A DNA stretch of 24,026 bases from Hofstenia miamia (GCA_900660155.1 CABFPE010000098.1:628100-652125), one strand, 5' to 3'; positions 1 through 10,740 are shown, counted from the first letter of the stretch. The notes: generated by a model not told the origin, from the letters alone. Translations and numbers: made by a program.

Positions 1-676
1 TATATAAGTTATTCTTATTTTGTCAACAACAACCAAACCCATTAATTTGCCACTATCCAATTAAGGAGAAATCTTTCGAAATATTTCCTTTATACATGGC
101 ATTGAAATATTTTCACGATTGCGTTAAATGAACTTTTGATGTCTTTTCCAAATTTTTCTATGTGACATATAATAGTGACAAATTTTATATCTTCACAGTC
201 TACTCATTTTGTCAAAAGTTTATAATATTTGAATACCTCGATACCTGGTTTCAAACATTTAAATATACAATGTTCGGATTATCTTGAATTTGAATTAATT
301 CTTTGTCAGTGGCATACATTTGAAATCTCTAACTTGATTGTCTGATATACTGTGAAATTAGTACAGATTAGCACTGTGTACTGGAAGATTTAGTAAATTT
401 TTGTTAATTGATATTGACTTCCTATTCATTAAAAAAACATCAACTAATATGAAATACTTATCACTCAATTAACTTCACCTTCTAAACCACTAATCTGGGC
501 TTAAGTTCTACAATAAATTGCAATCATCACGTAAAATAAACTAGTTATGCTTATTATGATGGTTAAAATTTGAATTGAAGCTGAGCCTGAATTCAGCGTT
601 TTAAATCGTATGGTATCATGTTTACGAACAACAATGACTCAAAACCGAAAGAGAAATTTAATGTTTCTTTGTGCAG
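1..676. other. AT-rich non-coding stretch
   Basis: I see no open frame of useful length, no RNA gene and no recognisable repeat. If the exon proposed at 677-780 is real, this stretch would be at least in part its upstream intron. Confidence 0.5.
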
Positions 677-780
677 AACGGGAATTAATCAAAACTTTAG
701 AAGCAAATCACCAGTTTTATGAAAATGTCATTGAATTGTATGCTAAAAAAGAAAGGAGAATTTTTTTTAAATATAAATAA
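677..780 (+). CDS. Possible terminal coding exon of an unknown gene
   Basis: A pyrimidine-rich tract ending in TTTCTTTGTGCAG (664-676) is a good splice acceptor. It is followed directly by 34 open codons and a TAA stop at 778-780. The reading frame starts two bases into the exon and gives a charged, probably helical peptide beginning RELIKTLEANHQFYENVIEL and ending in a lysine-rich tail. An AATAAA polyadenylation signal (776-781) overlaps the stop codon, which is unusually close for a 3' end. Upstream exons would lie before or outside the window and I could not find a matching donor. I do not recognise the family. It could be chance, because AT-rich DNA often yields AG-preceded open stretches of this size. 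Confidence 0.3.
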
Positions 781-798
781 ACTCGTGTTTTGATTAAA

Positions 799-820
799 TT
801 ATATATATATATATATATAT
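799..820. repeat. (AT)n microsatellite
   Basis: An uninterrupted AT run lies just downstream of the putative exon. The next 90 bp are rich in CATA/TACA words (GCATACACATA, ATGCATCCATACATA), probably a decayed extension of the same simple repeat. Confidence 0.9.
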
Positions 821-1466
821 GCATACACATAGCTTACATAAATTAATATATTCAGTATGTAAAAACACGCATGGTATAAGTAAATACATATGCATCCATA
901 CATAGTAAATACCCATTCAATACGCTCACGCTACGCCGCTGTTGTCATGTATTGGGTTTCAAGTTTTTTAAATGAAAATCATTTAACTTTATGTACATAA
1001 ACAATATGTTTGCAGTGTTAAAACGATATAGAATCAAACGCATGAAATACTTTAATTATTGCAGCTAGATTTAATTAATCTATGACGTAGCAAACAATTT
1101 TAATACTCATGGACATGTCAATCCTTTTCCAAATAGTATATTTATTTGATGTTTGAATGTAATCTTTAAATCAAAAGTAACTTCTACATACTTAAATGTA
1201 CCAACTGTTTTAAGGCACTTGTTACTAGTATTGAGAATACCATGTTAAAACTTCCACATTTGATTCAATTCAATTCCACAGTTTTAACTGCAGGATCGAT
1301 CGTGTAATGGCAATGGAATTAGATAAAAGTTTGTGATTAGCATCTATATGTTGAACAAGAGTGATCCTATTATACTTCCCTCAAGAATTCCACTGCAAAT
1401 GTTCAACAAATTTGGAAGTGTTATTAAATTTAACATGCTAATGTTAAGTAACTATTGGGCTGTTAA
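821..1466. other. Non-coding stretch before the LINE fragment
   Basis: Apart from the CATA-rich margin near 821-905 I see nothing that can be named. An open frame at 1333-1590 runs into the reverse-transcriptase region in the wrong frame and has no coding character of its own. Confidence 0.5.
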
Positions 1467-2468
1467 TTTTTCATTAAAATTATTCCTATATACAAAAGTG
1501 GAGACAAACAATTGCCATCAAACTACCGCCCTATTGCCATCACCAATCCCTTCGCGAAATGTTTTGAAAAGCTACTTTGTGAACAAATAGTTGAGTATAT
1601 AGAAGACAATAATTTAATTTCAGACAATCAATTTGCATATAAGAAGTCATCTTCAAGTTCTCATTGTGTGTTGAGATTAACGGAGACCATAAGATCAAAC
1701 TTAAACTCTAACCTTTGTTCATGTATTGTCCTCCTTGACCTGAGCAAAGCCTTTGATAGCATCGACCACATGTTGTTAATGGAAAAGTTATTACACAAGA
1801 ATTTTAGCGCTGATGCTGTAAAATTGCTTGAGGATTTCGTTCAGAATAGATTACAAAGAGTTAAGTTAAATAATACTTTTTCGAATTATGAAACTACCTT
1901 GCGAGGAGTGCCCAAAGGGACTGTTTTAGGTCCGCTGTTATTTACTTTGTATATTGATGACATACAATCAGTTGTGAATAAATCTGAATTAATTTTGTAT
2001 GCTGATNATGCCTTTGTACTGTCACACTTGAACTATTGTTCATTTCTATTCATCAGTCTATCTACCCAACACAAAAGGAAGCTGACTGAAACAATCAATT
2101 GGGCGATTCGTACTATGTATAGTATCCCAAAACATAAATCAGTAAATTACATAATGAAACAATTAAACATTTTACCTCCATATGAAACTATAAAACTTCA
2201 ATCTTTAAATCTATTCCATAAATTCATGTTTGATCACAAATCAATTAAGTTTCTTGATAGATTCATTAACAAGACCAACAGAGGTAATAAAGCGGCATCA
2301 ATACTAAAAAATAGCACTAAATTCTGGGAAAGTTCCTTTAGCTTAAATATAATCAAATTGTGGAATGCCTTAGACAATGATATAAGATATCAACCTAAAT
2401 TAAAATTATTTAATAAAATACTGAAAGAGAATCTGAGAAATAACGTGTATTTGCAATGCCAGTGATCT
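1467..2468 (+). pseudogene. Decayed CR1/Jockey-like LINE reverse transcriptase, internally deleted
   Basis: The frame opens after a TAA at 1464-1466 and runs to a stop at 2463-2465. It has the RT landmarks of LINE (non-LTR) elements in order: IIPIYKSGDKQLPSNYRPIA near 1479-1538, then LLDLSKAFDSIDH, then RGVPKGTVLGPLLFTLYIDD, then LILYAD followed by an ambiguous codon (NAT, N at 2007). That codon would be the second Asp of the catalytic YADD box if N is G. Directly after it the protein jumps to the C-terminal region typical of these elements (SHLNYCSF, then LNILPPYETIKLQSL and KLWNALDNDIR). The segment normally between YADD and this region, including the thumb, is therefore missing with the frame preserved. 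The endonuclease half is also absent, so the copy is truncated at its 5' end. It is a dead fragment and its clade is inferred from memory. Confidence 0.9.
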
Positions 2469-3383
2469 TATAAATTACATTAGATTCACCCATTTTTATT
2501 TGACAATTTGTTTTTATTTTATTTTATTCATAATTATTCTGAATAGAATTGTTTCGAATTAATAGGGTCAAGGGCTTTGAATAGATCTAAGCAGGCATCA
2601 GTTGTTGGGAAATATTGGTTTTTGAAAAGCCTTTCGAAAATTTTACGTATTGGTGACCTTATTGATATCAGCCTATGACAAGATGTTGGTCATTAATATC
2701 GAACATTCAGCTTTATGCATTCATTAAATATAGAAGTCAATATTTCAGCAAATAAATTTGATGAAGCCTTCATTATAAGTGAAGGAATAATAGATATATT
2801 AGAATTTTTAATTTCATTACTTCTAGAATAGGGAAATTTGTTGAGATGTAGATGGTACCATTCGAATCTTTAAGCTTGTCAATAGCAGTAAACGTATAGT
2901 TCCATTATTATATTTACGACATCATATGAATGAATTTTCACGTAGATTTTAGATCAGTCACATTTTTTACATTCACGCAATGTTTGACATGTTACGACTT
3001 ATTAGGTACTTGACGCGTTTAGTATGAAATGAATGCGCATTTGCGACTAAATTTAATGTGTCCTGCCTTTTCAAAACAAAACATTTCATTTCAGTGTTTC
3101 ATAACGCTGCGCTTGCAAAACAGCTCTTTTCATTTGCTATTGTCAAAACATAATGTGTATGTTTAGTAAATGGCACTAGAATGTCATCCCCTGACTTGTC
3201 TTTTAAGAGTGAAGTTTTGACGTTTAATTTGTGTTCATTAGATTAATCTCAGTTTTTGATTCAAGTTAGCTATTAAAGCCATTCTTATTTTCAATTTTCA
3301 AGCTTTTGTTCTTTCAGAAACAGCGGCTATGTTTTGCAAATGTATCCATAATCCATATCAAGACATGATACACGTTTATGCTA
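2466..3383. other. Non-coding stretch after the LINE fragment
   Basis: The first 60 bp contain T-rich tracts that may be the LINE 3' end, but I see no clear tail repeat or target duplication. The rest has no gene or repeat I can support. Confidence 0.45.
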
Positions 3384-4115
3384 TGGTACTTTTGCGTTAT
3401 CTCCCCCAACCTCCCACTCCCCACTCCCACTCCCCACTCAAACACTCGAATACTAATATAAATTTAACAGGGCCTCAAATATATTTTAACAAGGTAGGCT
3501 GAGCCCCTGAGCACACCTCGAGTACACCCCTGCCTTAACCCTAAGCTAAACCAAATTACATCTTAGTCCTAACAAAACCATACCCCAAACAATATGTAGA
3601 AGGAATATGCCAATTTATTATTAATACGAGTAATTTTCAATATGATTATAAAATAATTATAATATACTACTATTAATATGCTAATTAGTGGTTCAACCAC
3701 GCGGCCTTTGTTTGTTTACAAAATAATTATAGGATTTGGCAATGTTTTTTCAATCAACACAGTGACTTTTTCCTCAAATCTTTATACATATTTACTTTCT
3801 TTCAAAACCTTTTTAAAAGGCTTTGCTTTATTTACATAATTCAAAATGACTATGTTTTTATTGAGTAGGCTCTGTCATGATGAAGAATATAGTATAATGT
3901 TAGTTTTATGGTTTAGGGTGAGATTAGAGCTAGTGTAGAAATTAACTTAAGATTGCGGTTATATTTTGGGTTAGGGTTAAGGATATGGTTAGAGTTAGGG
4001 TTATGGCATGGAATAGGGTTTGAGTTAGGTTTAGGATTAAGGTTAAAATTTTTATGTTGATGAACTAGCTTATTTTTGCAAAAAATTGAGTGGGGGAGAT
4101 AACGAAAAAGTACCA
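3384..4115. mobile_element. Fold-back / MITE-like element with telomere-like arms
   Basis: The ends are 25-bp terminal inverted repeats (3384-3408 and 4091-4115) that match at 24 positions. Each reads TGGTACTTTT, one variable base, then CGTTATCTCCCCCA from the outside in. Inside, the right arm (about 3911-4050) is a degenerate array of TTAGGG-like words such as GGGTTAGGGTTAAGG, and the left arm (about 3533-3595) carries the complementary sense (CCTTAACCCTAAGC), so the arms can pair imperfectly. The left end also has a small CCCACTCC minisatellite (about 3411-3440). No coding frame exists, so the element is non-autonomous. I find no convincing target-site duplication, so the superfamily is open. 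An interstitial telomere scar is unlikely because inverted ends bracket both arms. Confidence 0.8.
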
Positions 4116-4728
4116 GTTATTGTTATAAATCACAGATGTTTGAGCTAGTAACGTTGGACGAGTGATTCAATTAGAAATAGTTACCAGGAAAATGGTCCAT
4201 GTTTGTGAAGTGATCCTACGAGCAAACTGACTTGTAGATGAGTTAATGAGATTTCTCAGATTTGAGTTTGGGAAATTTGCTCGAACATTTTAGAATTTCT
4301 ACTTGTTTACTGAAGTTTATGCTCAACTAAATACTCAATAATCAAATTTATTAAATTATGAAGACAATAATTTTTTCTAATAATCAAAAATTGAAGTTTA
4401 GAAAATCTTGGTTTTGTAGTTGATTAATAAGAATTTATATGACTTAGCACAAAATCAACCTCTTATCAAATTTGTTTCTCCAACAAAAGTTAGCAAGGCA
4501 ACAACCGATTTAAGTAAAAGTTTCTTTTCTTATGTATTCTGATTTAAAAAGCAATAGCCGAGACAAACATTTACTGGCAACTTTGTATTTCTTTTGTTAT
4601 AAGTCAATTTCTTATTTTAAAATATCAAATCTCGAAAAACGTCATCGTTGTCAATGAACATAAAATTATATTGCTAAGCATAAGTTTGTAAATGAAATAA
4701 CAACGTCTTTGAATTTTCTTTCTCTAAT
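4116..4728. other. Non-coding stretch
   Basis: No supported feature. Open frames are short and of random composition. Confidence 0.45.
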
Positions 4729-4778
4729 CTATTTAATCCAATATATATTTTATCTATCTAATCCAATATATATTTTAT
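4729..4778. repeat. Two tandem copies of a 25-bp unit
   Basis: Units 4729-4753 and 4754-4778 are identical except for one T/C difference (CTATTTAATCC against CTATCTAATCC). This is a recent local duplication. Confidence 0.9.
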
Positions 4779-5105
4779 AAGGTCACTAACGGCAAGGGTT
4801 CCTCTAAATCATTCTAGACAATTATATCCAATTTAGTGATAAGTGCAAAACGATGTTTAGTAATGTAATTCTACACGGAATATATTTGCATTTGGCAGAC
4901 TGGTCTAGGCAGTGGCATCTGCAAAGAACTTAATTAGAATAATAAAATAATTTATTGTGTGTACAAATGTTATAAATGCCTATTTATGCAAAACCACAAC
5001 TGGTGGAGGAGACCAGATTCTAACGCAGCGCGTCCATAACAACACAGGCAACTACCTTGCACCTACTCGTGCTGTTTACCATCTGCATGGCACAGCATCA
5101 AAGCT
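4779..5105. other. Non-coding stretch
   Basis: From about 4990 to 5100 the base composition is less AT-rich than the surroundings (GGTGGAGGAGACCAG, CACCTACTCGTGC), which suggests an inserted repeat. I could not find tRNA-type promoter boxes or element ends. Confidence 0.35.
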
Positions 5106-5136
5106 GGGGGTAGGGGGTTAAGCTCCCCCAACCCCC
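5106..5136. repeat. G-rich/C-rich hairpin
   Basis: GGGGGTAGGGGG (5106-5117) faces CCCCCAACCCCC (5125-5136), a 12-bp stem with one mismatch and a seven-base loop in otherwise AT-rich DNA. Such G/C blocks often sit near the ends of short DNA transposons, but no matching partner end was found. Confidence 0.7.
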
Positions 5137-5168
5137 CTCAGTTTTTTTGCAAAGAAAGTTTTTTTATG

Positions 5169-5207
5169 TGATGCATCATGGCCAACTTAAGTTGGCCATT
5201 GATGCAT
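5169..5207. repeat. Near-perfect 39-bp palindrome
   Basis: The arms TGATGCATCATGGCCAACTT and AAGTTGGCCATTGATGCAT meet at a central CTTAAG with no spacer. They match throughout except for one extra base. No protein-binding site or element end is recognised. It lies 32 bp from the G/C hairpin, so both may belong to one decayed element. Confidence 0.85.
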
Positions 5208-5628
5208 TAATATTCTATCCATATATTTTAATTGTGTCATCCTTTTTAATACATTGTGAAACTAATTGTTGCAATATTATTGTTATAACTACAGTACTTT
5301 TCAACAATACTTATAGATTATTTTATTAGTAATTCAGAAATAAGATTTTACAACAAAAATTTTCAAAAATTTCATATATCAATGCCTACAATAAATAAGC
5401 ACGCTTCAATTCAATTATTCTTTTTTAACCCGCAAACTGAAGTTTTCAGTTATTCAGCATAAGTGGAAAATGCCAATTAAAAGTGAAAATTTACTCCCAA
5501 AGTTTAAATGTTAAACAACATAACTTTTGCTAGAACAGAACTTTTGCTATTATCTCAACAAAAATGTACTGCATTGTCTCAGATTTGAAGAATGTGATTA
5601 GCAATTCAGTATATTTTAGCAAGAACAA

Positions 5629-5689
5629 ATTTTTCATTTTTTTAAATGGGCAATATTTCGATTCACGGTGACTGTTGCAGAATTTTATT
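5629..5689 (+). repeat. Diverged direct repeat, copy 1
   Basis: It shares AATGGGCAA, then a variable centre, then CTGTTGCAGAATTTTAT with the copy at 5893-5954, about 265 bp downstream in the same orientation. Confidence 0.65.
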
Positions 5690-5892
5690 CGAAAACTAAT
5701 TGGAAAATGTCAATAAATATTACCGATTTTTCTATATCGCAAGATGATCAAATCACATTTCTGGGTTAGGATTTGCATTTGTCTCTAAAATGGGACTTGC
5801 TCGTCATGTTCGGAATCACTTAGCAACATCCAGAGGCCTCCACATACACATACTAAAAACTTAAAGTCGAACTAAAATATTTTTGCAAAACT

Positions 5893-5954
5893 AATTTTTC
5901 ACTTTATTGAAATGGGCAACATTTTTACTGATGGCAACTGTTGCAGAATTTTAT
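5893..5954 (+). repeat. Diverged direct repeat, copy 2
   Basis: Same phrases as copy 1 (AATTTTTCA, AATGGGCAA, CTGTTGCAGAATTTTAT) with scattered substitutions and small indels. Confidence 0.65.
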
Positions 5955-7308
5955 AAATGAGAACATTTACAAATATACACTTGCTGAATTGGTATTGTCA
6001 ATACGTATATTCTACGCGTAAATTTTGTATAATTAAGCTCTCAAAATTACGAAAGGAATGCAGCAAACAGAATCATTGCACCAGATTGCGCACTGAAAAT
6101 TGCTTTTGCAAGAAATCGTTTTTCAAAAAACTTGGCTTGCGTACAGAAGAAAACCTATTCTTGTTTGGATTTTTTAAGGCATATTTTATACATTATTTAA
6201 TTGAATTTAAGACGTGTTGCAAATAGTTTGAACAATGAAATATATGTAAATTCGAAAATTGTGCTAGTTTAGAAAATCATTAATGAATAAAAATTTTACC
6301 CGCAAAGCCATAACATTTTTCAAGCGTCATTCAGTGACTATCCTTAAACAACTTGTTGTCTCTTTAAAAGAACAAACCGTTTTGCCTCATGTTCAAACAA
6401 TTTTCTTCAAAGCTATTAGGAAACATGCAAATTTACATAAATTGTGAATGTTTACATAAATTTGTATTGCAGTACCTACACATTTTCAAACGTATTCTTC
6501 TCCTAGCCTATTAGGAAATTTGCAAATTCTTAGTAAATATGCTTGTGAAAAATTGTACAAAATTTCATTGCAGAACATGATGTACTTGAAAAATTAACCA
6601 TTTTTTGATGAAAATTCCGATTCTTGAATTTTATTCAAATTATTCCCATAATTAAGGCTCCTGTAATCATGATTTCTAGGTCCAATGGGGTTATCAGCTA
6701 ACCTCAAATATTTTTTTTCACAGATAGGCCCTACGAAAAAGCGCGTTTGAAAAGTCAGAGCTCAAGGTTTCCAAAAAATCAGAGTTTCAGAGTAAAATTG
6801 AAAATTGATTCACTTCTCTATTGTGTTGTTTTTCAGTTGTTTGCGCATGAAATATTTTTTAATAAATCATTGTAAATTAAGTGAAAATTTACTCTTATAC
6901 ACTTAGGTGTTCTTTTAAAAGGAAAATAGTTTTTACAAATTTTCAAAGAATTTTAGTCAAACTTTATGGGAGATTTGGAAATCGTGAGCCATCGAAACAT
7001 CAATTGACGAATGTGCTCGAAGGTAGTGTTAAAACTTTGTACTAAAGCGTATAGCTTTAGCTGAAGTACTTGAAAATTCAGATTTTTCAAAAAAGTTAAA
7101 TGCACTTCATGTAATTCTAAGGCTTAGATCTCATGTAGACAACACCAAAGCTGAACAATTTTTATATAATCAGAGAGACCTCCCAAGCACTTTGAAGTGT
7201 GCTATTTGCAAAGTGAGAAGTAGCGACGTTTGAGCATTCGCGCAAAGGCACGTCTTAATATGAAACTGTGATCGATCGTGCTTTTAAAAAGTAAAATGAA
7301 AGAGGAGC

Positions 7309-7370
7309 CAGAGGCGCACCCAGAGGGGGGAACTGGGGGAACGTCCCCTTCGCCCCCTCAACAGAGCAGA
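7309..7370 (+). repeat. Orphan transposon-like end
   Basis: CAGAGGCGCACCCAGAGGGG begins a G-rich then C-rich block (GGGGGAACGTCCCCTTCGCC). This is the style of terminus seen on many animal hAT-like short elements (CAGNGGCG and then G-runs). I found no matching inverted end with a target duplication, so it is either truncated or mis-assigned. Confidence 0.35.
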
Positions 7371-7398
7371 GATGCTTCCATTCCTCATGAAATGTTTG

Positions 7399-7693
7399 CC
7401 TATAACCAGTGGCGTATGCAAGCTGTGGAATGTCCTTCAGTGAGTTTTTCAAAATTGCCTTTAACTGGTTAAACAAAAAAATTTTCGTTAAAAAATATTA
7501 AGAAAGTCCAAATTTAGGTAGTAAAATGCATTTCTTAGTGTCGAATTCATCAATATTTCCAAAGAATTTTAGGGGCTTGCCCCACTTTTTGTTACTTACG
7601 GCGGAGATATTCCACCGTTGGAAANCACTTTTGGTTACTCACGGCGGAGATATTCCACAGTTGGAAAACCCTGCGTACGCCCCTACCTATAAC
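7399..7693. mobile_element. hAT-like MITE with perfect 8-bp target duplication
   Basis: The element body is 7407-7685 (279 bp). It is flanked by identical 8-bp direct repeats CCTATAAC at 7399-7406 and 7686-7693. The left end reads CAGTGGCGTATGCAAG and the right end, read inward on the minus strand, reads TAGGGGCGTACGCAGG, so the short inverted ends match with a few substitutions. There is no coding capacity. An 8-bp duplication with CAGNGGCG-type ends fits the hAT superfamily (known family property). The last 104 bp contain two 43-bp tandem units. Confidence 0.85.
7582..7667 (+). repeat. Two 43-bp tandem units inside the MITE
   Basis: Units 7582-7624 and 7625-7667 share ACGGCGGAGATATTCCAC and GTTGGAAA with few differences. 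The single undetermined base at 7625 falls exactly at the unit junction, hinting that the assembler was unsure about the repeat. Confidence 0.9.
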
Positions 7694-9699
7694 AATCATA
7701 GTACATAATATGTAATTAACTATTGGTTCTATTCTTTTTTTTGCAAGGGTAGACAATATTAAATTATTGCAATAATTGCAAATTAATTAACCTATTGAAT
7801 ACTTTAAAAAATCAATTGCCAGTTATTTAAGATTCACTTAAATTTTGCTGAAATATGTAATCAATTCCCGATCCCAGAAATATTATCATCCTGCTAGTAA
7901 ATTTATATAGCATTGGCTGTGGAATGTACTGCACAATTTTATGACCCAAAAATATATTATGCTTCCATCACCTAATTCACCATTTTGTGCATATTGAAGA
8001 CTTAGCATTAACCTTATTTCGCACCATTGTGATATTCTGTCGGACACCTCATCTTTTCATGTCAAACCTAAAGAAATTAAACTATGATCACCGCATTTAT
8101 ATATAGTATGTATGGCAGAACCAAATTTTCCATTAGCGATTATGATTAGAGGCAATATCTAACTTTTGATTTTGTTGAACAATTTCTTCTTAGTGCTAAC
8201 AGATGTATGAAACACAAATGTAACCCTTTTTGTTATCTCACAATTACGATTTTTCTTTGAAAAAATTTTTATGTGTTATATATATTGATTTTTATTAATA
8301 CGAAACTAGTTAACTTACTATGATTTTTGATCTAATATTTTCATTCTAATTATTGCCAAAATTTGGCAATAATCTATTGTCTGAAACGCAAAAATTGATT
8401 AATTTACTAAACTAGAAAAATCTGTTTGTAGAGCTCCATTAAAAATTGCCTACTCCTGCGTGTCTAATTTATGACGAGGGGCAATTTAATGTGCTACTTA
8501 AGTAAAACTCAGAATGAGAAATATAGCCATTTTGAATGAAATGTTTATGAAGTTATAGAATACTGGGGTGAAAATAATTTGAATACGCTTTTTGTATGCT
8601 TGTAGTGAAATATTGTGTGTAGCAGTGCTAATAATAATTCAAATTATGGCAAGTTGTAAAACGTAAATAAAGGTATTTTGTGTCACCTTAATACGAAATG
8701 ATCCCCAATCCTGTGCATTCTTCTGTTATCAGGAGTTGAAGTCAGAGATAGACTTGCGCTAGTCTGGGGTTGGACTAAGCAATAGAAAAAGAGAGGAGCG
8801 TCCTTATTCTATGGTTCCTTCTTATTTTGTATAGGTTTATTAGTTCGTGAACTCAGAGCATTTGAATATTTTTCAAGGAAACATAATAAATTAGGAAATT
8901 CCGAAGCTGTTTAACGTCAATGACATTTAGTTCTTTACGTGTGTTCACATAAAAAAAATTGCAAACCTCTAGTCCCCTTGATTTTAAGGGGTTTGATGCC
9001 ACTGTGTCTAAGGAATGAGTGCAGTATCGAAAAAAAAATTTGTAAGAAAATTCATAAGGGATTATTACTTCAATAATTTATATTAGGAACAGAGACCCTA
9101 TGTTGTACATATTATCTATGAATGCGCTCTATGTAGTTACGTCAATTACTACTAAGTGTATTGTTGATGTTTTGGGTTTTATTTTAGTTTCTAGATTTAA
9201 GATATGTGCAATAAATTTTTTGGCAAGTATTCTGATATTGGTTATAGTTCTATATGATATTGGACATTCAATAGTTTGTTGCGATAGATTTAATCAAATA
9301 AATTAAAATAGTAGAATAATGGAGGCTTGCTTTAATTTAGTAATTGTTTTACAGACTATAACAAATTTGACCGCCTAGCTGTCCGGTTTCCAACTTCGGT
9401 GGAAAACCTTAGCAGAATTCAGTTCTGTGACAAGAACTAATTTATTTAATTCTATTAACAGTTCGTCGTTGTTTGAGTGCATTTGGCACCCAGAAGGACT
9501 TAGGCTTCTATAAAACGAGGCCCTTTTAAGTTTTTCTGTCAAAACTTTTTTACTTTTTAAAATAGTCGAAGAGATTATTATTATATAGAAATGAAAATTT
9601 TCGAATAAATATATTTGGAAGGTATTAATGTTCATATATTTCCACAGTTTTTTTATAATAGTAACACTGAAAATTTGATGAGTATCTGACTTATCAATT
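7694..9699. other. Gene-free stretch
   Basis: It contains a hairpin ATTGCCAAA-A-TTTGGCAAT (8352-8370) and a weaker CCCCTT...AAGGGG stem (8974-8991). A 68-residue hydrophobic frame at 9100-9306 has no start context, homology or exon signal that I can support. About 8695-8810 is less AT-rich and open for some 35 codons on the minus strand, without a recognisable motif. Confidence 0.4.
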
Positions 9700-9707
9700 T
9701 TACATAT

Positions 9708-9800
9708 CAGTGGCGTAGTTACAACGAGGGAGGGGCAAGTTTGCAATAGTTTTTTATATTTTTCCTGTTTCCAACATTTCTTGGGCAGGTTACGCCTCTG
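9708..9800. mobile_element. 93-bp short element with hAT-like ends
   Basis: The left end CAGTGGCGTAGTTAC is followed by a G-rich run (GAGGGAGGGGCAAG). The right end, read inward on the minus strand, is CAGAGGCGTAACCTGC. The flanking octamers TTACATAT (9700-9707) and TTCTATAT (9801-9808) agree at six of eight positions, consistent with an aged 8-bp duplication. The left end closely resembles that of the element at 7407, so the two may be relatives. Confidence 0.6.
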
Positions 9801-10740
9801 TTCTATATTATCGTGTGAAATGTATAGAATAATATTTCTGTGATATTTCTTGTGAATGCATTACAGATTTGGTACAATTCTGAGCTGTGGATGCAATAAT
9901 TCATTCATGCGTATGAACTTTTATCACATGATTGTCTAATGAATTGCTAATATGTCTTAAGCTGCTCTTTTTTGAGGATCCTGACAATCATTAAGACTCA
10001 CATTGTGTATTCAAATGAGAATAATATCTTACAAGGATTGCATACTTCATTCAACAAAACTATACGCTTTCGTTTCTGCTATTCAGCATCAAGTCTGCAA
10101 TTGAAAGACTTGATATTCTAATCCTATAAGGCATTATTTGAATTCCAGCACATAGTTCATTAGAAGGAAGATACTTCATGTTTTCTCGAGGGTAGGTAGA
10201 AAGATAAAAATTTAATGCTGCCGTTACAGTAAATTTGTGTGAGAATTACATGAAAAATACTAACAATTTGTAAAAACTGTTCTTTAGTAGAATGACTTCG
10301 TTTCTACAGCACTATATATTCAAACCTAATTTGATGCAATGAATTTTTTGGCGTTTGAAATACAATGCAGCATGTGAATATGTTTAGAATAACCCCATAC
10401 TTCATTCTTGAAAATTCGAACTTCATTGTATAGCGCTAAAATAGAAAATCCTTTAGGTAAAAATCACTCCAATCTTCTTTCACCCAATAAAAAACTAACT
10501 GCTAATCACGCAATTGCTAATTATATTGATCAACTAGTTTGTTGATGAAAGTTTGTAATTCTATACGCTTCTTTTCCAATGCCAGTATGCATCTAAGTAG
10601 ATTGTAACTAAATGTTAAGTACAATTCAAATATGCATTTTAAGTTGTGAATGTGCTATCTAAACTATCAATTGTTCAGTAATTAATCTTGTCGCGGTATT
10701 ACAATACCTACAACAGATATGCCAATTTCAGTTTGCTATT
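9801..10740. other. Non-coding stretch upstream of the membrane-protein gene
   Basis: No repeats or genes are seen. It should contain the promoter and any 5' exon of the gene at 10741, but I see no clear TATA or initiator element. A TTTCAG (10724-10729) lies 11 bases before the ATG and could be a splice or trans-splice acceptor. Confidence 0.4.

Larger units (their letters stand above)
5208..7308. other. Gene-free AT-rich stretch with diverged repeats
   Basis: Recurring phrases (GGAAAATG with CAATTAA or CAATAAA, AAGTGAAAATTTACT near 5482 and 6876, GTTGCAGAATTTTAT) suggest a decayed repeat family, but no boundaries are visible. An 89-residue frame at 5957-6226 starts inside one of these repeats and has no recognisable protein character, so I do not call it a gene. 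Confidence 0.45.

Noticed and set aside
3911..4050. Interstitial telomere or chromosome-fusion scar
   Set aside because: The TTAGGG-like words are degenerate and enclosed by 25-bp inverted ends with a complementary arm, which fits a mobile element better.
5957..6226. 89-residue plus-strand frame rich in Cys and Lys
   Set aside because: It begins just after a diverged direct repeat, has no signal, domain or splice context, and its composition follows the local base bias.
7255..7708. Frames across the MITE and G-rich block
   Set aside because: They cross element ends and the tandem repeat and contain no domain; explained by the repeats.
8695..8810. Minus-strand open stretch of about 35 codons in a GC-richer patch
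   Set aside because: No motif, and bounded by stops; could be a repeat scrap but nothing supports a call.
9100..9306. 68-residue hydrophobic plus-strand frame
   Set aside because: AT-rich DNA with T in second codon positions yields hydrophobic frames by chance; no other gene signal was found.
9375..9746. 123-residue minus-strand frame
   Set aside because: Its start lies inside the short element at 9708-9800 and the peptide shows no recognisable motif.
7309..9800. A single 2.5-kb element joining the CAGAGGCG end at 7309 with the end at 9800
   Set aside because: The flanking octamers do not match, and the right end pairs better with the nearby end at 9708.
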